Below, in pieces: positions 49,237 to 57,911 of a stretch of 64,000 bases of DNA. The notes beneath the pieces are model-generated. The model ran no database searches, was not told the origin of the DNA, and saw only the letters and a program-made list of their open reading frames with translations. Position 1 is the stretch's first letter; every line of letters starts with the position of its first letter. The position numbers were made by a program, and so were the translations under genes. This stretch comes from Hymenobacter sp. 5317J-9 (GTDB lineage: Bacteria; Bacteroidota; Bacteroidia; Cytophagales; Hymenobacteraceae), in NCBI RefSeq assembly GCF_022921075.1, contig NZ_CP095050.1, positions 3,162,001 to 3,226,000 on the forward strand. Reading direction: 5' to 3'.

Positions 49237-49689
49237 ATGACGACATCTGTACCCGCAACCTCATCCCCCGCCCGGGTTTCGTTCGGAGGCAGGGCCCTCG
49301 GCGCCCTGGTGGCCCTGCTTCTGCTTGGGGCCGCGCCCGCGGCCCACGCCCAAACCTGGATGGTAAGCACCACGGCCCACATCAAGCTGGGCATTCTGGA
49401 CAAATACGGCCAGCTTGGGCCCTACACGGCCACGTTTGTGGTGCACAGTGAGAAAACCGGCAAGGATTACTTTCTGGTGAAGCAGCTGGCCAACAACCAG
49501 ACCGGCATCGACGTGCTGTTTCCCACCGAGCCCTCCGACCCCGACTACTTCAAGACCGAAGGCGGCGAGGCGGCCGTGGCCGCCCCCGGCCGCTACACCT
49601 GGGAGTGCCGCGTGAAAGGCGTGAAAGCCGTGAGCGGCCGCTTCGTGTTTCCCGAAGTTGGCAACGACGTGACGGTCATCAACAAATAG
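49237..49689 (+). CDS. small exported protein of unknown function
   Basis: From the ATG at 49237 the product has 150 residues with a signal peptide (MTTSVPATSSPARV, hydrophobic ALGALVALLLLGAAPA, cut after AHAQ). The mature part is beta-rich: IKLGILDKYGQLGPYTATFVVHS, DYFLVKQLANNQTGIDVLFP, and GRYTWECRVKGVKAVSGRFVFPE. No family is recognised. An in-frame ATG at 49171, behind TAACTTGG, would add 22 residues and make the signal peptide too long, so 49237 is preferred. A hairpin terminator follows. Confidence 0.72.
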   Translation: MTTSVPATSSPARVSFGGRALGALVALLLLGAAPAAHAQTWMVSTTAHIKLGILDKYGQLGPYTATFVVHSEKTGKDYFLVKQLANNQTGIDVLFPTEPSDPDYFKTEGGEAAVAAPGRYTWECRVKGVKAVSGRFVFPEVGNDVTVINK

Positions 49690-49721
49690 CCCGGCGTCCT
49701 GTTGCGGGCCGAATTTTACCG

Positions 49722-49749
49722 AAAGCCTGGCCGCGCGCCGGGCTTTTTT
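49722..49749 (+). terminator. Rho-independent terminator after the exported protein gene
   Basis: AAGCCTGGC and GCCGGGCTT pair with one G-U, with a 5-base loop and a run of T after the stem. Confidence 0.8.
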
Positions 49750-49831
49750 CGTTATAGCTACTTGCCTGCGCGGCAGCGGCCCACCGCTGGTCCCCATGGG
49801 TTTTTCCGGTTGATTTTATTCTTTATTCCCT

Positions 49832-50143
49832 ATGCCCCGCAAATCCTTCCCCGAACTCATCAACAGCCCCGGCATGCCGGTACTGGTCGATTTTTACGCC
49901 ACCTGGTGCGGGCCCTGCAAAACCATGGCGCCCATTCTGGAGCAGGTGGCGGCCCAGCACGGCGGCAAGCTGCGCGTCATCAAAATCGACGTGGACCGCA
50001 ACCCCGCCGTGGCCCAGCAATACCGCGTGCAGAGCATTCCCACGCTGATACTATTCCACCAGGGACAGCCGGTGTGGCGGCAGGCGGGCGTGGTGCCGGC
50101 GGCCCAGATTGGGCAGGCCCTGCAGCCTTTCGTGGGGAAATAA
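49832..50143 (+). CDS. trxA: thioredoxin
   Basis: This 103-residue protein has the thioredoxin active site WCGPC (residues 27-31) in VLVDFYATWCGPCKTMAP, the cis-Pro in QSIPTLILF, and the QAGVV loop typical of bacterial thioredoxins. It reduces protein disulfides in the cytoplasm. No thioredoxin reductase gene lies nearby. It is a monocistronic unit upstream of a TonB receptor gene by 95 bases. Confidence 0.93.
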   Translation: MPRKSFPELINSPGMPVLVDFYATWCGPCKTMAPILEQVAAQHGGKLRVIKIDVDRNPAVAQQYRVQSIPTLILFHQGQPVWRQAGVVPAAQIGQALQPFVGK

Positions 50144-50209
50144 CGCCTATTGGGCCCTGCCGGCCCTTCGGGCAAACTATCTGGCACAAGCGGGCGTTGG
50201 GGTGAGCGT

Positions 50210-50217
50210 TATCTTTG
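50210..50217 (+). promoter_or_regulatory. -7 box (TATCTTTG) of the TonB receptor gene
   Basis: Perfect TAnnTTTG match, 21 bases before the ATG at 50239. Confidence 0.6.
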
Positions 50218-50238
50218 CGATTCCCTGCTGCCAACTAT

Positions 50239-52596
50239 ATGATTTTTAGTTCTCCTGTCCGTTATCTGGTTCTTGTTTTATTGCTGATTGGATGGGGGGC
50301 GCAGCGGGCTGAGGCACAGGGTGCCAGCCGCTTCACGCTGAGCGGCACCGTGCGCGGCGCCCGCGGCGAGGCCCTGCCCGGCGCCAGCGTGGCCGTGCCC
50401 CAGCTCAGCACCGGCACCGCCGCCGATTCCCTGGGCCGCTTCACGCTGACGCTGCCCGGCGGCCGCCACCAGCTGGTGGTAACCTCCATTGGCTACCAGC
50501 AAATTACCCGCGACCTGAACCTGACCCACAACCAGCGCCTCAGCTTTGCGCTGGAGGAGAGCGGCAACGAGCTGGGCGAAGTGGTGGTGCAAGGCGCCGC
50601 GACACTGGAAGAAAAGCTGAAAACCACCCAGATGGGCGTGGAGCACCTCAGCGTGCGCGAGGCCAAGCTGCTGCCGGCCCTGTTCGGCGAGGTCGACATT
50701 CTTAAAACCCTGCAACTCAAGCCCGGCGTGCAGAGCGGTGGCGAGGGCACGAGCGGCCTGTTTGTGCGCGGCGGCTCGGCCGACCAGAACCTGTTTTTGG
50801 TGGACAACGCGGTGGTGTACAACCCCAACCACTTGTTCGGCCTGTTTTCGGTGTTCAATTCCGACGCCGTGCAGAGCGTGGACCTGTATAAATCGGGCTT
50901 TCCGGCCCAGTTTGGGGGGCGCCTGTCGTCGGTGGTGGACGTGAAGCTGCGCGAAGGCGACCGGCAGCACTACGTGGCCACGGGCGGCATCGGGCTGATT
51001 TCGTCGCGCCTCACCTACGAGGGGCCCATCAACAAGGGCAAGGGCTCGTTCATCGTGAGCGGCCGCCGCACCTACTTCGACATTTTTACGCGGGCCCTCA
51101 ACAAGGCCAACGAGGGCAAGGAGGACTACAGCCCCATCCCCGACTACTATTTCTACGACATGAACGCCAAGGCGAACTACACGCTGGGCGACAAGGACCA
51201 GGTGTTTTTCACGGGCTACCTGGGCCGCGACGTGTTCGGGTTTAGCAGTTCGGGCGGCTTCAATTTCAATTTTAACTGGGGCAACACCATCGGCACGCTG
51301 CGCTGGAACCACGTGTTTTCGCCCCGGCTGTTCGTGAACACTTCGGTGGCCGTGTCGGACTATCAATACAGCCTTACCAACCGGCTCGACCAGTTTTCCT
51401 TCAGCCTGGGCTCCAACATCCGCGACTACACGGCCCGTACCGATTTCGAGTACACGCCCACCGACAAGCACCTCTTCAAAGCCGGCGCCACTTTTACGCA
51501 GCACCGCTTCGGCGTGGGCCGCCTCGACGCCAACTCCGGCGACGGCCGCGTGAACTTCGGCTCCGACGTGAACTACTACGGGGCCGAGGGTGCCCTCTAC
51601 GCCTCCGACAACTACAAAGCCTCCGACAAGCTGCAGCTGGAAGGCGGCCTGCGCCTCACCGGCTTCCGCAGCGGCTCGGACCAGTACGGCGGCCTCGAGC
51701 CCCGCGCCTCGGCCCGCTACGCCCTCAACGACCGCACCTCCTTCAAGGCCAACTACGCCCTGATGTACCAGTACGTGCACTTGGTCACGAACTCGGGCGC
51801 CACCCTGCCCACCGACATCTGGTACCCCTCGCGCCTGAGCGTGAAGCCGCAGCGCTCGCAGCAAGTGAGCGGCGGCGCCAGCTTCCTGCTGGGCGATGGC
51901 AAGTACCTGCTCACCAACGAAGTGTACTACAAGTGGGGCCAAAACCAGGTCGATTTCAAAGACGGCGCGCAGCTGTTCGTGAACCCGGAGCTGGACGCCG
52001 AATTCATTTTCGGCAAAAGCTGGGCCTACGGCAACGAGATTTACCTAGAGAAAAAAACCGGCAAAACCACTGGCTGGATAGGCTACACCCTAGCCTGGAG
52101 CTGGCGCAACTTCCAGCCCCAGCGCGGCACCACGGGCATCAACAATGGCGAGGACTTCCACCCCAGCTACGACCGCCGCCACAACCTGACCGTGGTGGTG
52201 CTGCACCAGCTCAACCCGCGCATCAACCTCACGGCCAGCTTCGTGTACACCTCCGGCAACCTGACCACGCTGCCGCTGGGCCGCTTTGGCGTGCAAGACA
52301 TTCCGGGCTCCAGCGTGGGCATCGACCCGCGCCCGGTGCCCATTTACCCCAATCGCAACACCTACCAGCTCATCCCCTACCACCGCCTCGACCTCGGCAT
52401 GGTGTACAAAATCGGCGCTCGCCTGAACCAGGACCTCACCCTGAGCATCTACAATGCCTACAACCGGCGCAACGCCTACTTCGTGTTCTTCGAAACCGTG
52501 CGGGATAAGGCCAGCGGCCGCACCACGGGCTTCGCGGCCAAGCAGGTGTCGCTGTTTCCCGTCATCCCGTCGCTGACCTACAATTTTCGGTTTTAG
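50239..52596 (+). CDS. TonB-dependent receptor with CarboxypepD_reg-like N-terminus
   Basis: From the ATG at 50239 (an upstream TTG at 50215 adds eight residues), the 785-residue protein has a signal peptide (cut after AEAQ), a CarboxypepD_reg-like domain (about 32-115; SGTVRGARGEALPGASVAV), a plug domain (115-235; QLKPGVQSGGEGTSGLFVRGGSADQN), and an outer-membrane barrel ending in aromatic SLTYNFRF. It imports an unknown ligand (iron complex, sugar or other) with TonB energy. The DUF4249 gene 55 bases downstream is the usual partner, forming a receptor/lipoprotein pair that is widespread in Bacteroidota. No sigma/anti-sigma pair is nearby. Confidence 0.95.
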   Translation: MIFSSPVRYLVLVLLLIGWGAQRAEAQGASRFTLSGTVRGARGEALPGASVAVPQLSTGTAADSLGRFTLTLPGGRHQLVVTSIGYQQITRDLNLTHNQRLSFALEESGNELGEVVVQGAATLEEKLKTTQMGVEHLSVREAKLLPALFGEVDILKTLQLKPGVQSGGEGTSGLFVRGGSADQNLFLVDNAVVYNPNHLFGLFSVFNSDAVQSVDLYKSGFPAQFGGRLSSVVDVKLREGDRQHYVATGGIGLISSRLTYEGPINKGKGSFIVSGRRTYFDIFTRALNKANEGKEDYSPIPDYYFYDMNAKANYTLGDKDQVFFTGYLGRDVFGFSSSGGFNFNFNWGNTIGTLRWNHVFSPRLFVNTSVAVSDYQYSLTNRLDQFSFSLGSNIRDYTARTDFEYTPTDKHLFKAGATFTQHRFGVGRLDANSGDGRVNFGSDVNYYGAEGALYASDNYKASDKLQLEGGLRLTGFRSGSDQYGGLEPRASARYALNDRTSFKANYALMYQYVHLVTNSGATLPTDIWYPSRLSVKPQRSQQVSGGASFLLGDGKYLLTNEVYYKWGQNQVDFKDGAQLFVNPELDAEFIFGKSWAYGNEIYLEKKTGKTTGWIGYTLAWSWRNFQPQRGTTGINNGEDFHPSYDRRHNLTVVVLHQLNPRINLTASFVYTSGNLTTLPLGRFGVQDIPGSSVGIDPRPVPIYPNRNTYQLIPYHRLDLGMVYKIGARLNQDLTLSIYNAYNRRNAYFVFFETVRDKASGRTTGFAAKQVSLFPVIPSLTYNFRF

Positions 52597-52651
52597 CGCC
52601 CTCCCAACATTTTAAAAGCCCTTTCTGCTAAGCGGAACGGCTACTTCAAAC

Positions 52652-53506
52652 ATGAAACTCGCTCACAAGCTGACGGCTTTGACCCTGCCCCTACTGGCCC
52701 TGGCCGGCTGCGGCAAGCTCCAGAACGACATCGACGTGCCGCTGCCCACCTACGCCTCGGAGCTGGTAGTGGAGTGCTACCTCGAGCCCGGCAAAGTGCC
52801 CAGCCTGGCCGTCACCACGTCGGTACCGTACCTGAGCTCGGTCATTCCGCAGGTGCCCTCCGACGTCACCGTGACCCTGACCATGCCCAACGGCACGCTG
52901 GTGCCGCTGGCCTTCTCCCCCAACTACAAGGCTCTGACCGACACCACGGGCGAGAAGTTTCACTCCCATATCGGGCGCGACCCGCTGGTGGCGAGCCCGG
53001 GCGACGTGTTCAAGCTCGACGTGCGCGATACCAAGGGCCGCCACGCCACCAGCTCCACCACCTACCTGGCCCCCATTCCCATCGACTCGGTGGAGTACAA
53101 GTTCAACGACAAATCGGGTTCGGAGCGCAAGGCCTACTTTCTCACCAACTTCCGCGACCCGGCCGCGCCCGGCGACTACTACCGCCTGCAGCTGCACAAG
53201 GGCGACCCCATTCCCAAAAACCTGCGCAAGAGCCCGGAAACCGACATTTCGCTCGAAGACCGGCTGCTGAATGGCCAGGAATTTACGGTGGGCACCAGTT
53301 ACCGCTTCAACGCTAACGACACCGTGACGGCCACGCTCTACCACACCGAGTACGCCATGTTCCGCTTCCGCCAGTCGGTGCGCGACGCCCGCAATGCCAA
53401 CGGCAACCCCTTCGCGCAACCTTCAGCCATTTATGGCAACGTGCAAGGTGGCGTGGGCATTTTTGCCGTGTTGAGCGGCACCCGCCTGACCAAGGTGATA
53501 CGCTAA
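52652..53506 (+). CDS. DUF4249 family lipoprotein
   Basis: A 284-residue protein with a lipoprotein signal (lipobox LAGC at about 20-23). The mature part is beta-rich: ELVVECYLEPGKVPSLAVTTSVPY, VTVTLTMPNGTLVPLAFS, and ADHATSSTTYLAPIPIDSVEYKF are strands typical of the DUF4249 fold, which resembles a carbohydrate- or peptide-binding module. It is encoded behind a TonB receptor gene, as is usual for this family, and probably forms a surface lid or capture protein for it. The function of DUF4249 is not established. Confidence 0.9.
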   Translation: MKLAHKLTALTLPLLALAGCGKLQNDIDVPLPTYASELVVECYLEPGKVPSLAVTTSVPYLSSVIPQVPSDVTVTLTMPNGTLVPLAFSPNYKALTDTTGEKFHSHIGRDPLVASPGDVFKLDVRDTKGRHATSSTTYLAPIPIDSVEYKFNDKSGSERKAYFLTNFRDPAAPGDYYRLQLHKGDPIPKNLRKSPETDISLEDRLLNGQEFTVGTSYRFNANDTVTATLYHTEYAMFRFRQSVRDARNANGNPFAQPSAIYGNVQGGVGIFAVLSGTRLTKVIR

Positions 53507-53670
53507 GCTGGTCGGTAAGAAATAGGCCGAATTTCTGAGCGTGGCCAAAACATTTTTATCACGGTATTATTCACTTTTTATCAAAGCTAGTATTCACTTG
53601 GGCGCAGCAGGCTACGCTGCATGAAATTTCTGTCCTACTGTCGATAGGGCTATGGAATGTGGTTGACTGT

Positions 53671-53710
53671 CGAAATTATATAACGATTTCGGAAAAAGGC
53701 CGTACCTTTA
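53671..53710 (+). promoter_or_regulatory. inverted repeat and -7-like box upstream of small lipoprotein gene
   Basis: CGAAAT (53671-53676) and ATTTCG (53686-53691) flank nine bases, and TACCTTTA (53703-53710), one base off the -7 consensus, follows. The lipoprotein ATG is 29 bases downstream. The arms equal those of the palindrome at 18757, with a longer spacer. Confidence 0.4.
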
Positions 53711-53739
53711 AGTATTCCTTCTTTTTATAGCACTTTGGT

Positions 53740-54183
53740 ATGGCGATTATTTTACGCCCGGCCCTCTTTCTTTTTCTCGGTTTTGCCGGCATTTCTTTGG
53801 CCAGCTGTGGTAAGAAGGACGATGTACAGCCTGCCCAACCCGCCGCCCAGGTTCTTACCCCCGAGCAAATACTCACCAGCCACACCTGGCTGCTGAGCCG
53901 CACTGTTTTCAACAACGGCCGCAGCACCGTGGTGGCGCCCCAGGGCCCCAACACCCAGTACACCATGAAATTTGCGACGGGTGGCACCTACACGCAGGTC
54001 TGGATTGGCAACAATTCAACCACCACCGGTACCTGGACGCTGGACAGCAATAATAACCTAGACCTCTCGGAGTTCAGAGGCGGCGGCTACAAAATCGACT
54101 CCCTGACTACCAACAAGCTGCGGTATAGCTTCACCAACCGGGCCAGCATTCCCGAAGCCCGGGTGTTCAGTGCCCTGCCCTAG
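53740..54183 (+). CDS. small lipocalin-like lipoprotein
   Basis: This 147-residue protein has a lipoprotein signal (LASC with Cys at about 23). After a Pro/Gln-rich linker it shows LTPEQILTSHTWLLSRTVFNNG, ...MKFATGGTYTQVWIG, TGTWTLDSNNNLDL and IDSLTTNKLRYSF, a strand pattern like the lipocalin-like domain of small Bacteroidota lipoproteins. It is probably outer-membrane anchored and of unknown ligand. A strong terminator follows. Confidence 0.75.
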   Translation: MAIILRPALFLFLGFAGISLASCGKKDDVQPAQPAAQVLTPEQILTSHTWLLSRTVFNNGRSTVVAPQGPNTQYTMKFATGGTYTQVWIGNNSTTTGTWTLDSNNNLDLSEFRGGGYKIDSLTTNKLRYSFTNRASIPEARVFSALP

Positions 54184-54197
54184 GGCAGCTATTTTCC

Positions 54198-54237
54198 ATA
54201 AAAAAGGCCTTTGCATAATTGCAAAGGCCTTTTTTAT
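54198..54237. terminator. bidirectional Rho-independent terminator
   Basis: ATAAAAAAGGCCTTTGCA and TGCAAAGGCCTTTTTTAT are perfect 18-bp arms around TAAT, with A and T runs on both flanks, between convergent genes. Confidence 0.9.
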
Positions 54238-54287
54238 ATCCTGGCTATGCAGCCCCGGCGCAGAAGCGCATCGGCCCACTTTTGGGT

Positions 54288-55109
54288 TTACAACTGCTCT
54301 ACCACGGCTTTAATGAGTGCTGTCAAACGGGGCTCGGCGGCTCCGGCGGCGGCAAAGATGTCGGCCAGCACCACGGGCTTGAGGTGTCCGGGCGCGCACA
54401 GGTCGGTGATGACCGACACGGCCAGCACTGGCAGCCCCAGGTGGCGCGCGGCAATGACTTCGGGCACCGTACTCATGCCCACGGCATCGGCCCCGATGGT
54501 GCGCAGGTAGCGGTATTCGGCCGGGGTTTCGAGCATGGGGCCGGGCACGCTGGCATACACGCCGCGGCGGGTAGTGCCGGCCTGGCCCAGGGCCTGAGCA
54601 GCCGCTTCAGCGCGGGCCAGCAGGTCGGCGTCGTAGGGCGCAAACATGTCGGGGAAACGTGGGCCCAGCTCGTCGAGGTTGGGGCCGATGAGCGGGTTGC
54701 CGGGCTGCAGGTTGATGTGGTCGTCAATCAGCATCAGGTCGGCGATGTTGAAATCGGGGTTGAGCCCCCCGGCGGCGTTGCTCACCAGCAGCCGGCTGAT
54801 GCCCAGCAGCTTGAGCACCCGCACCGGCATGGCCACCTGCTGCATGGTGTAGCCTTCGTAATAGTGAAAGCGGCCTTGCAGCACGGCCACCTTCTTGCCG
54901 CCCATGCGGCCCAGCAGCAGGCGCCCGGCGTGGCTTTCCACGGTAGACAGCGGGAAGTGCGGGATGTCGGCGTAGTTGATTTCGTGCTCTACCTCCACTT
55001 CGCGGGCCAGCGCACCTAAGCCCGTGCCGAGAATGATGCCGATTTCAGGTTGAAAGGAATTAGAATGGGCCTGGATGTAAGCAGCGGCTTCTTTGAGTTG
55101 GTTCAACAT
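54288..55109 (-). CDS. purine nucleoside phosphorylase
   Basis: From the ATG at 55109 the product has 273 residues and matches the trimeric PNP family: GIILGTGLGALA near the N-terminus (phosphate binding), VESHAGRLLLG, VAVLQGRFHYYEGY, LVSNAAGGLNPDFN (purine pocket), and GMSTVPEVIAARHLGLPVLAVSVITDLC. It cleaves purine nucleosides with phosphate in purine salvage. Cytoplasmic. Its upstream region is almost wholly taken up by a long palindromic repeat (55138-55236), so its promoter may lie inside that element or overlap it. Confidence 0.94.
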   Translation of the reverse strand: MLNQLKEAAAYIQAHSNSFQPEIGIILGTGLGALAREVEVEHEINYADIPHFPLSTVESHAGRLLLGRMGGKKVAVLQGRFHYYEGYTMQQVAMPVRVLKLLGISRLLVSNAAGGLNPDFNIADLMLIDDHINLQPGNPLIGPNLDELGPRFPDMFAPYDADLLARAEAAAQALGQAGTTRRGVYASVPGPMLETPAEYRYLRTIGADAVGMSTVPEVIAARHLGLPVLAVSVITDLCAPGHLKPVVLADIFAAAGAAEPRLTALIKAVVEQL

Positions 55110-55137
55110 GGGATTGTGTTTACAAAAACGCACTAAA

Positions 55138-55236
55138 ACGCCTGTCATCATGAGCACTGCCAAGGGCCTTATCGCTGCCGAACGAAACTCGTTCTTACTT
55201 GAGAAGGTCCTTCGCTGCGCTCAGGATGACAGGCGT
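55138..55236. repeat. palindromic repeat (ACGCCTGTCATCnTGAGC family)
   Basis: Arms of 18 bases (55138-55155 and 55219-55236) match with one mismatch; the interior has partial palindromes. It fills most of the 139-base gap between sppA and the phosphorylase gene. The outer part matches the palindrome at 8491-8547. Confidence 0.75.
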
Positions 55237-55248
55237 GTATTTATCAAA

Positions 55249-57021
55249 CTACTGAATATCCAGCGTATACGGCAGGCGGGCCTGCACGCCGCGCATCTGC
55301 ATCAGCTGCTGGTACTGGGCGTAGGCGGGATAGAGCGGACCGAGCTCCGTTTTCAGGGCTTTGGTTTTGGCTTCGTCGTCGTCGCCCATGCCGAAAGTGG
55401 ACAGGATGTTTTCAATCTCCGAGCGCTGCCGCGGCAGGCGCTGCACGCGGTAATCGTCGGCCTTGAGGTGGGCGCGGGCGGCGGCAATTTTCAGGGCGGT
55501 CTGGTAGTCGCCCAGCACGTCTACGAGGCCGTTGTTCTTCGCTTCTAGGCCGCTCCACACGCGGCCCGAGGCTAGGCGGCGCAGGCGCTCCACGGGCATG
55601 TGGCGGCCCTGCGCGGCCTTGCTGGTGAAGTCGGCGTAGATGCGGTTCACTTCTTCCTGCAGCGTGCGCTTTTCAAACTCCGAGAGCGGCCGCGTGATGG
55701 TGGGCAGGTCCGAGAACTTGCCCGTGGTCACGCGGTCGACGGTGATGCCGAGCTTGTCGGCCAGCAGCGGCTGAATGTTGGGCAGTACCCCAAACACGCC
55801 AATGGAGCCCGTGATGGTGTTCGGGTGGGCCACAATGGTGTCGCAGGCCATGGCAATGTAGTAGCCGCCCGAGGCCGCCACGTCGCTCATGCTGGCAATG
55901 ATGGGCTTTACCTTTTTGGTGAGCACCACTTCGCGGTAGATGATGTCGGACGCCAGCGACGAGCCACCGGGTGAATTGATGCGCAGCACCACAGCCTTCA
56001 CCTTGTCGTCGAGGCGGGCCTTGCGGATGGCCTCGGCAAACTTGGTGCTGCCGATGTTGTCGTCGGAGCCTTTGCCGGTCACGATGTCGCCCTCGGCGTA
56101 GATGACGGCAATGCGGTTGCCGCTGGTTTTGCCCTCGTTTTCGTCGGCCTTGTCGTTTTTGGTGTATTCGCTCAGGCTCACCAGGTTGGGTTTTTTGTCC
56201 TTGGCCAGGTCGAGTTTGCCGCGCATGTAGTCCTGCACCTCATCGAAATAGCCAAGCTTGCTCACCAGCTTCAGGCGCAGGGCATCGGGGGCGTTGTGCA
56301 CCAGCATCGAGTCGGAGATGACGTTGAGGCGGGCGGAGGCGATGCCGCGGGCCTTAGCCACCTGGCCCACCATGTAGCCGTTGATGGAATTCAAAAAGGA
56401 AAGGGTCTGGTAGCGGGCCGAATCGGAGAAGTTTTCGCGGAAAAACGGCTCCACGGCGCTTTTGAACGAGCCCACCCGGAAGATGTAGGGCTGAATGCCG
56501 GCCTTGTCGAAGAGGCGCTTGTAGAACATCACCTCCGAGCTCAGGCCGTTGAATTCGAGCGTGCCCTGCGGGTTGAGGTAAATTTCATTGGCCACCGACG
56601 ACAAGTAGAAACTCTTTTCGGAGGCGATTTCGTGGTAGGCCACCACAAATTTGCCGCTTTTCTTGAAGTCAATCAGCGCGTCGCGCACTTCTTCGAGCGA
56701 GGCCATGCCGCCTTGAATGATGCCCAGGTTGAGCAGTATGCCCTTGATGTCGCCGTCGGTTTTGGCGCGCTTGATGGCTTCTTTCAGGTCGACCAGCCCG
56801 GTGGCCGAGCCGTTGCCGCCAAAATTGAACCTGCTGTCGCGCCCACGCTCCGAAAGCGGCTCGTTCAGCTTGAGCTCCAGCACCGAGTTGGCGGCTACTT
56901 CCTTGCGGTCGCCGGCGCTGGCAGCGGCCCCAATGATGCCCGCCAGCACCAGAAAACCGATAAAACTGAAGGCGGCCAGCCCCACGATGGTGGCCAGCAC
57001 AAATTTAAAAAACTGACGCAT
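55249..57021 (-). CDS. sppA: signal peptide peptidase SppA (long type)
   Basis: The 590-residue protein has one N-terminal membrane helix (about 10-32; VLATIVGLAAFSFIGFLVLAGI) and two tandem ClpP-like domains. MSDVAASGGYYIAMACDTIVAHP (about 395-417) carries the catalytic Ser; the general-base Lys is in the N-terminal domain (ASEKSFYLSSVANEIYLNPQG). NSPGGSSLASDII forms an oxyanion region. SppA cleaves remnant signal peptides in the inner membrane; the two-domain length of about 590 is the E. coli type. Encoded alone, with a possible promoter TACATTTA at 57055-57048. Confidence 0.93.
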   Translation of the reverse strand: MRQFFKFVLATIVGLAAFSFIGFLVLAGIIGAAASAGDRKEVAANSVLELKLNEPLSERGRDSRFNFGGNGSATGLVDLKEAIKRAKTDGDIKGILLNLGIIQGGMASLEEVRDALIDFKKSGKFVVAYHEIASEKSFYLSSVANEIYLNPQGTLEFNGLSSEVMFYKRLFDKAGIQPYIFRVGSFKSAVEPFFRENFSDSARYQTLSFLNSINGYMVGQVAKARGIASARLNVISDSMLVHNAPDALRLKLVSKLGYFDEVQDYMRGKLDLAKDKKPNLVSLSEYTKNDKADENEGKTSGNRIAVIYAEGDIVTGKGSDDNIGSTKFAEAIRKARLDDKVKAVVLRINSPGGSSLASDIIYREVVLTKKVKPIIASMSDVAASGGYYIAMACDTIVAHPNTITGSIGVFGVLPNIQPLLADKLGITVDRVTTGKFSDLPTITRPLSEFEKRTLQEEVNRIYADFTSKAAQGRHMPVERLRRLASGRVWSGLEAKNNGLVDVLGDYQTALKIAAARAHLKADDYRVQRLPRQRSEIENILSTFGMGDDDEAKTKALKTELGPLYPAYAQYQQLMQMRGVQARLPYTLDIQ

Positions 57022-57181
57022 GAAGTGCAGAGGGTAAATTGTTGAAGTAAATGTAGGTCAGTGGGCGCAGAAGCCGCACTGCTGCGCCGCCGAGAAACAT
57101 AATCGCACCATTTCTGCGGGCATTACAGCCCGTGTGCGGCCTTGCTGTTATCGCACGAAGGCACTGTGCGCTTGGCCCCGC

Positions 57182-57189
57182 TACCTTTG
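57182..57189 (+). promoter_or_regulatory. -7 box (TACCTTTG) of gene 57248
   Basis: Perfect TAnnTTTG match, 58 bases before the ATG at 57248. Confidence 0.55.
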
Positions 57190-57247
57190 GGGTTCTTGGC
57201 CCCCAACACAATCCAAACCGGGAAAGTGTATGCTCTACCAGAACGTG

Positions 57248-57886
57248 ATGAAATTTTTGCGGAAAAGCGCATGGCTGGCCTGCGTGCTGCTGCCAGCGGC
57301 GATGGCGCCCGGCCCCCGAATTAAGCAAGGGTTAGCGGCAGCACGCATGACGCTGGCGGTGCCCGCCGGCTGGGTGGAAGTCCCAGTTATTGCTAATGAG
57401 GACATGAGCTATGAATACGCGGTGCGCCACCCCAAGCGCAGGCTGGAAGTGCGCTACGCCCTGCGGCCACTGGCGGGCATGCTGGCCGAATACGCGCGCA
57501 GCAAAAAGCAGAAAGACGTTACGATGGTTGACCCCAACGAAATGTATCAAACGCTTTTCCGCACCGTCAAACTCAACATCGGGCCACACGCCCAGCCCGG
57601 TCAGAGCATGGACGACATGCTGGCTGCGGAGTTTGCGCAACCTCTCAACGAGTTTCCGGCGGCGGCCATCAAGGAGGAGTTTGGGGCCGACTGGGGAGCC
57701 ACGGCGATTCTGCAGCCCCGCGCCAGCTTTGGCCAGCGCTACAAGCAGTGCCTTGTGGTGGCCTTGCACAAGCGAAACGCTGCTGATGCCTACTGCTTTT
57801 TCATGTTCGACGACCAAGCCGACCTGAAAGACGTGGTTTTTGGCGACCCGGCCAAATCCCCCTTCCACAGCCTGCGGTTTCTGTAG
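57248..57886 (+). CDS. exported protein of unknown function
   Basis: From the ATG at 57248 the product has 212 residues with a signal peptide or anchor (MKFLRKSAWLACVLLPAAMAP). An upstream in-frame ATG at 57230 would add six residues. The mature part contains MTLAVPAGWVEVPVIANEDMSYEYAVRHPKRR, MVDPNEMYQTLFRTV, and YKQCLVVALHKRNAADAYCFFMFDD, a mixed alpha/beta pattern seen in small periplasmic proteins of this phylum. No family is recognised. It is convergent with rarA, which ends 25 bases away. Confidence 0.7.
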   Translation: MKFLRKSAWLACVLLPAAMAPGPRIKQGLAAARMTLAVPAGWVEVPVIANEDMSYEYAVRHPKRRLEVRYALRPLAGMLAEYARSKKQKDVTMVDPNEMYQTLFRTVKLNIGPHAQPGQSMDDMLAAEFAQPLNEFPAAAIKEEFGADWGATAILQPRASFGQRYKQCLVVALHKRNAADAYCFFMFDDQADLKDVVFGDPAKSPFHSLRFL

Positions 57887-57911
57887 GCGTCGGCTCACGC
57901 CTATACCGCCT

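Noticed and set aside
50278..51942. 554-codon minus-strand frame opposite the TonB receptor gene
   Set aside because: The plus strand carries CarboxypepD_reg, plug and barrel features; the antisense frame shows none.
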